DNA of 58,929 nt, from positions 1 through 58,929 of the forward strand of contig NZ_JAFCLU010000038.1 in assembly GCF_018130385.1 (NCBI RefSeq). The letters are read 5' to 3'. This DNA is from Bradyrhizobium sp. AUGA SZCCT0283. Lineage in GTDB: Bacteria > Pseudomonadota > Alphaproteobacteria > Rhizobiales > Xanthobacteraceae. The notes beneath the pieces are model-generated. The model worked only from the letters and a program-made list of their open reading frames with translations. It searched no databases and was not told where the DNA came from. The translations under genes and the position numbers were made by a program. Shown here piece after piece: positions 8,821 to 16,026 of this stretch. Each line of letters opens with the position of its first letter. Position 1 is the stretch's first letter.

Positions 8821-8903
8821 GGGTGGGCAAAGCGAAGCGTGGCCACCAACTTTAACCATGCAAGAACCGGTGGGCACGGCGCGAAGAGCGCCTTTGCCCA
8901 CCC
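8821..8903. repeat. Imperfect palindromic intergenic repeat
   Basis: The arm gggtgggcaaagcg (8821-8834) returns inverted as cgcctttgcccaccc (8889-8903), with a second GAAG-rich half in each arm. It fills the space between the coiled-coil protein and the YjbQ-family gene and resembles short dispersed repeats of Bradyrhizobium, although only this copy is visible here. Confidence 0.65.
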
Positions 8904-8920
8904 AACGAAGTTTGACGTTG

Positions 8921-9394
8921 ATGCCTGCACCCAAATCCCTCTCCCGCACCACGCCCTCCGCCGTCGCCGCCAACACCATCGTATCCTCGCTGCTGACCGT
9001 GCAGACTTCCGGCGCGGGCTTTACCGATCTCACCGCCGAGGTCGCGAAATTCGTGGCGGACGCGCGGGCGCGCGAAGGTGCGGTGACGCTGTTCATTCGT
9101 CACACCTCGGCGTCGCTCACGATCCAGGAAAATGCCGACCCGACCGTGCTCGTCGATTTGACGACGGCGCTGAACCGGCTCGCGCCCGAGAACGCCGGCT
9201 GGCGCCACAACACCGAGGGGCCGGACGACATGCCGGCGCATATCAAGACCATGCTGACCGCAACCTCGCTGCACATCCCGGTGCTGCAGGGCGCGCTTGC
9301 GCTGGGCACGTGGCAGGCGATCTATCTGGTCGAGCACCGCGCGCGGCCGCACCGGCGCGAGATCGTGCTGCAGTTCGCGGGCAGCGTCGATTGA
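8921..9394 (+). CDS. YjbQ / UPF0047 family protein
   Basis: A 157-residue protein of the YjbQ family (secondary thiamine-phosphate synthase activity has been reported for a member). The family signature is present: LFIRHTSASLTIQENADP and then the metal/phosphate-binding DDMPAHIKTMLTATSLHIPV and GTWQAIYLVEHR. The conserved histidines and GTWQ are intact. The ATG at 8921 follows the repeat; further upstream codons translate repeat DNA. It is probably cytoplasmic and ends just before a strong hairpin. Confidence 0.9.
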   Translation: MPAPKSLSRTTPSAVAANTIVSSLLTVQTSGAGFTDLTAEVAKFVADARAREGAVTLFIRHTSASLTIQENADPTVLVDLTTALNRLAPENAGWRHNTEGPDDMPAHIKTMLTATSLHIPVLQGALALGTWQAIYLVEHRARPHRREIVLQFAGSVD

Positions 9395-9410
9395 GGCATC
9401 CGCAAAAACA

Positions 9411-9440
9411 AACCGGCCGCGGATTGCTCCGCGGCCGGTT
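9411..9440. terminator. Terminator hairpin between convergent genes
   Basis: A perfect 13-base stem (aaccggccgcgga / tccgcggccggtt) with a TTGC loop lies between the YjbQ-family gene and the MFS gene, which face each other. An A-rich run precedes it on the plus strand, so termination of the minus-strand gene is particularly likely. Confidence 0.88.
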
Positions 9441-9469
9441 CGTGATTTCGTTCCGCCGAACGAAACCGG

Positions 9470-11131
9470 TTACTTCGTGATGTCGACGTCCTTGGTTTCC
9501 GGCAGGAAGAAGAAGCCAACGACTGCGGTGATCGACGCGAAGATGATCGGATACCAGAGACCAGCGTAGATATCGCCGGTCGAGGCCACGATCGCGAACG
9601 AGGTCGCCGGCAGCAATCCGCCGAACCAGCCGTTGCCGATGTGATAGGGCAGCGACATCGAGGTGTAGCGGATCCGGGTCGGGAACAGTTCGACCAGCAT
9701 CGCCGCGATTGGCCCGTACACCATGGTGACGTAGACCACCAGGATGAACAGCAGGCCGATGATCGCCGCAACCTGAGGACGGAAGATGTCAAATGGGTTT
9801 GACATCTTCACGATGCCTGCGTCACCCGCCTTGGGATAGCCGGCGCCCTGGATCGCTGCCAGCACCGCCGGGTTGGAGGTCTTGGCGTCGGTGTAAGGCA
9901 CCTCCTTGCCGTTGACCATCACCTTCACGCCGGAACCTGCCGCGCCGTAGCTGGTCGAATACTTGACCGACGACTGGGCGAGGAAGGCGCGGATGGTGTC
10001 GCAGGGTGCGGTGAAGACGCGGGTGCCGACCGGGTTGAACAGATCGCCGCAGCCCTTGGGATCTGCCACCACCTCGACCTTGGTGGCTTCGATCGCCTTC
10101 TCCAGCGCCGGGTTGGCGTTGGTGGTGATCATGCGGAAGATCGGGAAGAAGGTCAGCGCCGCGATCAGGCAGCCCGCCAGGATGATCGGCTTGCGGCCGA
10201 TCTTGTCGGAGAGAGCGCCGAACACGATGAAGAAGCCGGTGCCGAACAATAGCGACCAGGCGATCAAGAGGTTGGCGGTGTAACCGTCGACCTTGAGGAT
10301 CGATTGCAGGAAGAACAGCGCGTAGAACTGGCCCGTGTACCAGACCACGCCCTGACCCATCACGCCGCCGACGAGCGCCAGGATGACGAGCTTGGCGTTG
10401 CTCCAGTTGGCGAAGGCTTCGGTCAGCGGAGCCTTCGAGCCCTTGCCCTCGTCCTTCATCTTCTGGAACACCGGCGATTCATTCAGCCGCAACCGGATCC
10501 AGACGGAAACGCCGAGCAGCAGCACCGAGACCAGGAACGGAATACGCCAGCCCCAAGCCGCGAAATCAGGCTCGCCCAGCGCCGTGCGCGTGAACAGGAT
10601 CACCAGCAGCGACAGGAACAGGCCGAGCGTGGCCGTGGTCTGGATGAACGAGGTGTAGTAGCCGCGTTTGCCCATCGGGGAATGTTCGGCCACGTAGGTC
10701 GCCGCACCGCCATACTCGCCGCCGAGCGCGAGGCCCTGCAGCAGGCGCAATGCGATCAGGATGATCGGCGCCGCGATGCCGATGGTCGCGGCATTGGGCA
10801 GCAGGCCGACGATGAAGGTCGACAGGCCCATGATCAGAATGGTGACGAGGAAGGTGTATTTGCGGCCGACAATGTCGCCGATGCGGCCGAACACGATGGC
10901 GCCGAACGGACGTACCAGGAAGCCGGCGGCGAAGGCCAGCAGCGCGAAGATGTCGCGCGTGGCCGGCGGATAGGCCGAAAAGAACTGCGCGCCGATGATG
11001 CTGGCGAGCGATCCGTAAAGGTAGAAATCATACCATTCGAAGACGGTACCAAGCGACGAAGCGAGAATGACGAAACGTTCGTCCTTCGTCATCCCGGCGG
11101 CCTTGCCGGATGTGGCAGTCATTGTAGACAT
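9470..11131 (-). CDS. MFS transporter, metabolite:H+ symporter (MHS) type, with an inserted loop domain
   Basis: A 553-residue carrier of the MHS branch of the major facilitator superfamily (relatives carry alpha-ketoglutarate, proline/betaine, shikimate and other organic acids). The N-terminal helix SSLGTVFEWYDFYLYGSL is the MHS signature, and the loop 2-3 motif GRIGDIVGRK is at residues 82-91. Residues from about 345 to 445 form an extra hydrophilic segment with two cysteines (PKGCGDLF and APCDTIRAF), absent from short MHS carriers, inserted before the last membrane helices. The start at 11131 has AGGGGAGC upstream. A farther in-frame ATG at 11362 would add a polar, non-MHS extension. Substrate unknown. 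Confidence 0.9.
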   Translation of the reverse strand: MSTMTATSGKAAGMTKDERFVILASSLGTVFEWYDFYLYGSLASIIGAQFFSAYPPATRDIFALLAFAAGFLVRPFGAIVFGRIGDIVGRKYTFLVTILIMGLSTFIVGLLPNAATIGIAAPIILIALRLLQGLALGGEYGGAATYVAEHSPMGKRGYYTSFIQTTATLGLFLSLLVILFTRTALGEPDFAAWGWRIPFLVSVLLLGVSVWIRLRLNESPVFQKMKDEGKGSKAPLTEAFANWSNAKLVILALVGGVMGQGVVWYTGQFYALFFLQSILKVDGYTANLLIAWSLLFGTGFFIVFGALSDKIGRKPIILAGCLIAALTFFPIFRMITTNANPALEKAIEATKVEVVADPKGCGDLFNPVGTRVFTAPCDTIRAFLAQSSVKYSTSYGAAGSGVKVMVNGKEVPYTDAKTSNPAVLAAIQGAGYPKAGDAGIVKMSNPFDIFRPQVAAIIGLLFILVVYVTMVYGPIAAMLVELFPTRIRYTSMSLPYHIGNGWFGGLLPATSFAIVASTGDIYAGLWYPIIFASITAVVGFFFLPETKDVDITK

Positions 11132-11467
11132 TTCCGAATCGCTCCCCTTTTTTATGCTCGCAAAGATGTGCGTTGCGTCAGATCGACGCTTGATTATTTC
11201 AGGGTTTCCTACATGTTCGCGAAGCTTGGCCCAATAGTACTTTCGGCTGGCGGTGAATCTCCATGTGCGCGATCCGGCGCGGACCCTGCTGCCGCCCTTT
11301 CGTGATGGATCTGCGCAATCAGGAGGCAGTTCCGATTTCCGAAACACGAAACGCCTTGGCATTCAGGCTGTTCTCGATGTTTTGGCTGGCCGGCATTCGG
11401 CCATTCCCGCAAGCTGAAAGCCGTGAATTGACCGCGCCCGAAGTCTCGCCGGTTGGCGCGGCCCCGA
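11132..11467. other. Intergenic region with the MFS promoter
   Basis: A 336-base gap between the MFS gene start and the end of a small membrane-protein gene on the same strand. It should contain the MFS promoter. I see no RNA gene, strong hairpin or convincing small reading frame. Confidence 0.5.
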
Positions 11468-11854
11468 CTAAAGTCCAATGACGGAGAAAAAAAGCGCAAT
11501 GCTCCACATCACGATGGAGATGAGGGCGGTCCAGCGCGCGAATTGCAGATAGGTCTCGCGCATGACGGTTGAGATCATCTTCTGCGCGAAAGCTTGGGGC
11601 GGACGGCTTTCCTTGGGGAGGTAGAGCCACATCTCGGTGCGGCGGTGGTCCTTGGTCCGGGCTTCATAGGCTTTCAGCACCAGAACGAGCGTCATCAACA
11701 TGCTGAGGAAACCTCCCGCCTGGAAAGCCGAGCGGGGCAGGAAGGACAGGCCGATCATGACGCAGAAAATGGCGAGCGACGCGAATCCGCAGGCGCGAAG
11801 CACGGTCTCGTAGGCAATACGGCGCATCTCTTCCACGATCCGCCACTCCGTCAT
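11468..11854 (-). CDS. Small membrane protein, third gene of a three-gene set
   Basis: 128 residues with three or so hydrophobic segments (ACGFASLAIFCVMIGLSFL, GGFLSMLMTLVLVL and TALISIVMWSIALFFSVIGL) around a charged cytoplasmic-looking stretch (YEARTKDHRRTEMWLYLPKE). I do not recognise a family. A second ATG at 11827 is better placed relative to GGAAGAG and could be the true start. It follows two other small membrane proteins on the same strand and may share their transcript. Confidence 0.65.
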   Translation of the reverse strand: MTEWRIVEEMRRIAYETVLRACGFASLAIFCVMIGLSFLPRSAFQAGGFLSMLMTLVLVLKAYEARTKDHRRTEMWLYLPKESRPPQAFAQKMISTVMRETYLQFARWTALISIVMWSIALFFSVIGL

Positions 11855-11932
11855 TGGAAGGGAATTCGTCGGATAAAGGTCCTCCGCAGGGTAGCGGCAG
11901 CGCGGCGTGTCCTCAACATCGCACCCCAGCCG

Positions 11933-12256
11933 TTACAGCCCGATCTTGAGAAAATTACCGGCGGCGGGAAGCGCAAGAATCGCGGTTCCGGCAAGCCATA
12001 TCCAGAGCGACGCGTCATTCGATTCGGAGGCGCCGGTGGCCCGCTCGTAGAGCGCCGCAGGAATCCCGCCAAGAATGACGGTCGCGGTCGAGACCATCAG
12101 CGATGCGAACATCAACGTCAGAGACAGGCTGCCAAACAGCAGCGGGCCGGCGAGCAACTGGACGTACAGCAGCGTGAAGATCAGCGCGAGCTGGTTGAAG
12201 ATGCCGTTGATCATCCCGAAGAACGCAATTCCGATGTAATAGAAGTTGCGATTCAT
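11933..12256 (-). CDS. Small membrane protein, second gene of a three-gene set
   Basis: 107 residues from MNRNFYYIGIAFFG, nearly all hydrophobic with about three membrane segments (IFNQLALIFTLLYVQLLAGP, LTLMFASLMVSTATVILGGI, WIWLAGTAILALPAAG). Its ATG overlaps the stop of the preceding YggT-like gene by four bases, so the two are coupled and probably form a complex. No known domain is recognised. Confidence 0.7.
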   Translation of the reverse strand: MNRNFYYIGIAFFGMINGIFNQLALIFTLLYVQLLAGPLLFGSLSLTLMFASLMVSTATVILGGIPAALYERATGASESNDASLWIWLAGTAILALPAAGNFLKIGL

Positions 12257-12573
12257 GATGCCGCTCCGCCAAACCGGGGGGCGAGGCTCAACACCAGCAA
12301 CGTGTAGTGAAACACCACGCGCAGCCAGAACATCCAGACGAAGCCGAACAACCATAGCAGGGCAGGAGGGGTGATCTTCGGAGTTACGATCGAGATGACG
12401 CCGATCACGGGATCAGTGATTCGGCAAAAGAATCGCCAGATATAGTTCGGCGAATCCGCGTCGACCATCAGGCCAAGCAGGAAGCGGCCGAGCATCGTGT
12501 ACATCAGCGCCGCCAGGACGAAGTTTGGCAGATGAAAATACCAATAGCTGGCGAAGGAAGTTGCAGTATCCAA
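12253..12573 (-). CDS. YggT-like small membrane protein
   Basis: About 106 residues with two to three membrane helices flanking FFCRITDPVIGVISIVTPKI, which resembles the YggT motif where a proline-rich loop (DPVL-P-R-P) separates two helices. I chose the TTG at 12573 because AGGAG lies eight bases upstream and the hydrophobic protein starts there. An ATG at 12672 would add a polar extension with no visible ribosome site. YggT proteins are linked to osmotic or envelope functions. First gene of the three-gene membrane set. Confidence 0.6.
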   Translation of the reverse strand: MDTATSFASYWYFHLPNFVLAALMYTMLGRFLLGLMVDADSPNYIWRFFCRITDPVIGVISIVTPKITPPALLWLFGFVWMFWLRVVFHYTLLVLSLAPRFGGAAS

Positions 12574-12698
12574 AGTCCGGTGCTCCTGCAGTGCTTCAGC
12601 AATCGACGAGCCGGGATGTCTGACGACGCCGCGATCGTGCCCAACAATGGCAAGCGGCGACTTTCCCGGCAAGCGATGTCATGGCTTCATCGAAAACA

Positions 12699-12723
12699 AA
12701 ACGGGGCCCCGAGGGCCCCGTTT
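12699..12723. terminator. Terminator downstream of the sodium:solute symporter gene
   Basis: An 11-base stem (aaacggggccc / gggccccgttt) with a 3-base loop. On the minus strand it is followed by a T-rich run (rc of aaaacaaaa), as expected for an intrinsic terminator just past the symporter stop codon. Confidence 0.9.
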
Positions 12724-12745
12724 GCCGATATCAGTCGTGCGCTTC

Positions 12746-14725
12746 TCAAGTGGTCTTCTCTTCGAGCACCGTCCTGCCCCGCGGCTTGCGGATGTCATCG
12801 ACATAGGCTTGCATTTCTGCTGACGGCTCCTTGCCGAGCAGGCTGACGACGTAGATGACAACGAAACCGAGCGGCGTTCCCAACAGACCACAGGCGATGT
12901 TGGTAAGGTCGAACCACCCGACCTTGTTGGCCATCGGGTGGGCGAGGGTCGGGAAGCTTTCCATTGCGTTGGGCAACGCCATGGCTTTGGCGATATCGAC
13001 CAGCGGCGCCCCCGTCAGCGGGTTGGTCAGCGACGTCATGCCGAAATACTTCACGCCTGCGCCCGGGAAATACCGGGTTGTGACGAGATAGAACAGGCAG
13101 AGTCCGAAGCCGGCAATGATGCCGCAGATAGCACCCGTTGCCGTCGTCCGCTTCCACCAGACGCCCATCACCAGAGCCGGGAAGTTGCCGGCCATTGCCA
13201 GCGAGAACGCCCAGCCGACCATGGCCAGGATGTCTGCCGGCTTGGTTGCTGCCGTCGCGGCTGCGATCACGGCGACGACTACGAGGAGAGCGCGAGCCAC
13301 CGTGAGCCGACGCATGGTCGGCGCGTTGGGGTCGATCATCTTGTAGTAAACGTCGTGGGATAGCGCGTTGGCGATGGCGAGCAGCAGGCCGTCGGCGGTG
13401 GACAACGCTGCGGCAAGACCGCCGGCGGCGACCAGGCCCGAGATCACATACGGAAGTCCCGCGATCTCCGGCGTGGAGAGCACGATCACGTCGGTGTTGA
13501 TGATAAAGTCCTGCAGCCTGACGACACCGGGGTGGTCAGCAATCGCCTTGCAGGCTGCGATAACGGCATCGATGCTGCTTGCATTCTTGCCGCAAATCTG
13601 GATCAGCCCGAGTTCACCCCAGTTGAACAACCACGGGCGGATCGCCGATAGATCCCGCCCGATGATGTTGGTGTAGACTTCCAGTTTCGAGAACGCCGCA
13701 TAGGCCGGCGCCGAGAAGTACAACAGGAAGATGAACAGCAGCGACCAGGCGACCGACTGACGCGCCTCACGCACCGACGGGGTGGTGAAGTAACGCATCA
13801 GGATATGCGGCAACGATGCCGTGCCGACCATCATGCACATGATGATCGCGAAGAAGTTCAGCGGGCTGTAGTTGATGAACGGCGCGATGTGCGGCTTCAG
13901 GTTTGCCACCGTCGCAAGACCGGTCGCCAGCATCTGCTGCTCGCGCGCCGTAATATCCGCGATCGCCTGCCCGTAAGTGAGCTCCGGAATCGGAATTCCG
14001 TACTTCTTGGTGGACAGGATCACGATCGGCGTCAGATAAGCGATGATCAGCACGACGTATTGTGCGATCTGCGTCCAGGTCACCGCCCGCATGCCGCCGA
14101 GCATCGCGCACAGCAGAATGCCGACGAGGCCTGCGAACACCGCCACTTCGAACTGCATCCCGAGGAACCGCGAGGCAATCAGGCCGGTGCCGTAAATCTG
14201 CGCCGTCACATAGGTGAAAGAGCAGGCGACCAGCACGATCACACCCAGCGAACGGGCGAAATTGCCGCCGTACCTGAACGACAGGAAGTCGGGCACAGTG
14301 TAGGCACCAAACTTGCGCAGATAGGGACCGATCAGGATCGATACCAGCACGAAGCCGCCGGTCCATCCGAGCACCCACGCCAGGCCGTCATAGCCGAGCA
14401 GGAACAAAGTGCCGGCCATGCCCACGAAAGATGCCGCAGACATCCAGTCAGCGCCGGTTGCCATGCCGTTGTAGAAGGCCGGGACGCGCCGGCCGGCGAC
14501 GTAATACTCCGAGACCTGTGCGGTTCGGGTCATGACGCCGATGATCGCGTAGACCGCCAGCGTAAAGAACACGAACAGGTAGCCGAGGATCTTGTTCGGG
14601 ACGCCGAACTGTTCGAGTGCGGCGAGCACGAGAATGAAGGCGATGAACCCGCCGGTATAGGTGCCATACATCTTGCCCAGATTCTTGATGAAGTCCGAGC
14701 TGCTGGCAGAAGTCTCTGTAGCCAT
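12746..14725 (-). CDS. Sodium:solute symporter large subunit (ActP-related, VC_2705 type)
   Basis: A 659-residue SSS-family carrier with about 13 membrane helices. The family core is clear: YYVAGRRVPAFYNGMATGADWMSAASF, the GWTGGFVLV region and FLSFRYGG. An extra hydrophilic segment near residues 355-400 (YTNIIGRDLSAIRPWLFNWG) is characteristic of the long VC_2705-type subfamily (TIGR03648) that pairs with a DUF4212 small subunit. Relatives are linked to acetate and other short organic acids. The ATG at 14725 has GGGAGGAAG upstream. A TTG at 14743 overlapping the small-subunit stop is the alternative. The adjacent CrbR/CrbS-like genes support control by an acetate-switch system. Confidence 0.92.
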   Translation of the reverse strand: MATETSASSSDFIKNLGKMYGTYTGGFIAFILVLAALEQFGVPNKILGYLFVFFTLAVYAIIGVMTRTAQVSEYYVAGRRVPAFYNGMATGADWMSAASFVGMAGTLFLLGYDGLAWVLGWTGGFVLVSILIGPYLRKFGAYTVPDFLSFRYGGNFARSLGVIVLVACSFTYVTAQIYGTGLIASRFLGMQFEVAVFAGLVGILLCAMLGGMRAVTWTQIAQYVVLIIAYLTPIVILSTKKYGIPIPELTYGQAIADITAREQQMLATGLATVANLKPHIAPFINYSPLNFFAIIMCMMVGTASLPHILMRYFTTPSVREARQSVAWSLLFIFLLYFSAPAYAAFSKLEVYTNIIGRDLSAIRPWLFNWGELGLIQICGKNASSIDAVIAACKAIADHPGVVRLQDFIINTDVIVLSTPEIAGLPYVISGLVAAGGLAAALSTADGLLLAIANALSHDVYYKMIDPNAPTMRRLTVARALLVVVAVIAAATAATKPADILAMVGWAFSLAMAGNFPALVMGVWWKRTTATGAICGIIAGFGLCLFYLVTTRYFPGAGVKYFGMTSLTNPLTGAPLVDIAKAMALPNAMESFPTLAHPMANKVGWFDLTNIACGLLGTPLGFVVIYVVSLLGKEPSAEMQAYVDDIRKPRGRTVLEEKTT

Positions 14726-14739
14726 GGTCTCTTCCTCCC

Positions 14740-15018
14740 TCAATCTTCCTCGGCAAAGCCGAATTCGCGGTCAATCTTGTCCTGCTGCTTCGCGAACAAG
14801 AACAGCATGACCACGAACACGATCAGCGACCCCTGCGCGGCCATGTAGAAGCCGAGCGGAAAACCGAGAATCGGAATGGTGAACTTGTTGAGAGGAACCA
14901 CGAACATGTGGATGATGAAGCCGAAAAAGAACCAGATGCCGAGATGCGTGAACATCAGGCGCGAGGTCTTTGCCCAGTGCGCTTCTTCTTTTTGTTTCAT
15001 GCTTGTAGAGTCAGCCAT
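14740..15018 (-). CDS. DUF4212 small subunit of the sodium:solute symporter
   Basis: 92 residues with two membrane helices (LMFTHLGIWFFFGFIIHMFV and LGFPLGFYMAAQGSLIVFVV) and a charged C-terminus (REFGFAEED). This matches the DUF4212/TIGR03647 small subunit that is almost always encoded before a VC_2705-type symporter. The ATG at 15018 is ten bases after GGAGG. The in-frame ATG at 15027 would leave no spacing. It probably heads a two-gene operon with the large subunit. Confidence 0.9.
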   Translation of the reverse strand: MADSTSMKQKEEAHWAKTSRLMFTHLGIWFFFGFIIHMFVVPLNKFTIPILGFPLGFYMAAQGSLIVFVVMLFLFAKQQDKIDREFGFAEED

Positions 15019-15352
15019 GGATCGCATTCCTCCCTCAAAGCACCGGTCAGCAAACTGCCGGAATGAAATGATCGAGGGGAATACAAATCCCTTCAGTGCG
15101 GCGCCCCCCTTGCCGCTGCTCTATCGGTCGTATGCCGATTTTAGAGACAACGAAGGGTAACATCACGAACGGTCAGGTCTTCATTATACTTTCGGGGGTA
15201 TTAATTGTTGCAATTGCGAACGGAAATGAAGCGTTGAGCAATGGAAATTGCCGCAGCTGCTAACGACGCGGCGTTGAGAACATTCAACCTGGCGGGATCG
15301 GATAAGGTAAGCTGATGAAGTCACCCGCGTCGATCGGCAGGATGGGACCGCG
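15019..15352. promoter_or_regulatory. Divergent intergenic region between symporter operon and the DUF294 fusion operon
   Basis: A 334-base, comparatively AT-rich gap between two divergent operons of the same predicted module. It must hold both promoters and, if the CrbR model is right, binding sites for the LuxR-type regulator. I could not identify a confident operator or sigma-54 site by eye. Confidence 0.5.
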
Positions 15353-15961
15353 ATGAAGCTGTTGGAAAAATTGTTTCGAGCCCGCCCGCCGATTCGCGAC
15401 CGCGAGGCGCTCGCGGACTTCATCGACGCGCAATCGGCCTTCATCGTGCAGAAGGGCATCTACGAATACTCCCGCGCCCGTGCAGGACATTACGCCAAGG
15501 TGCTGTTTGCCGAGGAGGGGTTTGCCAAATCGGTTGAACATTCGCGCTGGCAGGCGTTTCCGCTCGGTCTTTCGATGGTGGGCGAGATGGTGGACGTGGT
15601 GCTGCGCCCGCATGCCGGTGCGGACCGCCGGGCCGTTCTCGACCAGATCATCGCGGCCGTCCTTTCGGTTTTCGACCGTTATCCGGTGCCGCCGTCGATC
15701 GGCGAGGCCGGCTGGCAGGAGGCCCGGCGCGAGCTGGAGCACCGGCTCGACCTGGTGGGGGGGCATGCGCCCAAGCGGGTGATGGATATTCCCGAACCGC
15801 TGGCGGAGAGCTACTTTGCCATGATGCCGATTCACGAAAAGCTGCGCGGGCGGGATTTCCAGACCACGCGCAACTACCTTCGTGTCAGCCTGTGCAACAT
15901 CCATGATGAACTGGTCGACCGGATCGATGCACCCGTGTTGACGGCTGCGCTGCTGAAGTAG
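15353..15961 (+). CDS. Hypothetical protein linked to the acetate-switch module
   Basis: 202 residues, soluble, without signal peptide or membrane helix. Readable blocks are FIVQKGIYEYSRARAGHYAK, VEHSRWQAFPLGLSMVGEMV and SYFAMMPIHEKLRGRDFQT. It contains several histidines and aromatic residues but no motif I can name. It begins an operon-like pair with the exonuclease-CBS-nucleotidyltransferase fusion (65-base gap) and is divergent from the symporter genes, so a role in the same acetate/organic-acid response is a fair guess and nothing more. Confidence 0.8.
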   Translation: MKLLEKLFRARPPIRDREALADFIDAQSAFIVQKGIYEYSRARAGHYAKVLFAEEGFAKSVEHSRWQAFPLGLSMVGEMVDVVLRPHAGADRRAVLDQIIAAVLSVFDRYPVPPSIGEAGWQEARRELEHRLDLVGGHAPKRVMDIPEPLAESYFAMMPIHEKLRGRDFQTTRNYLRVSLCNIHDELVDRIDAPVLTAALLK

Positions 15962-16026
15962 GGCCGCGCTCGGCACCCCCCGGGTGCCAGGCCGGTCGCG
16001 CGGCTGGCGAGCGAGAGGGAGGGGCG

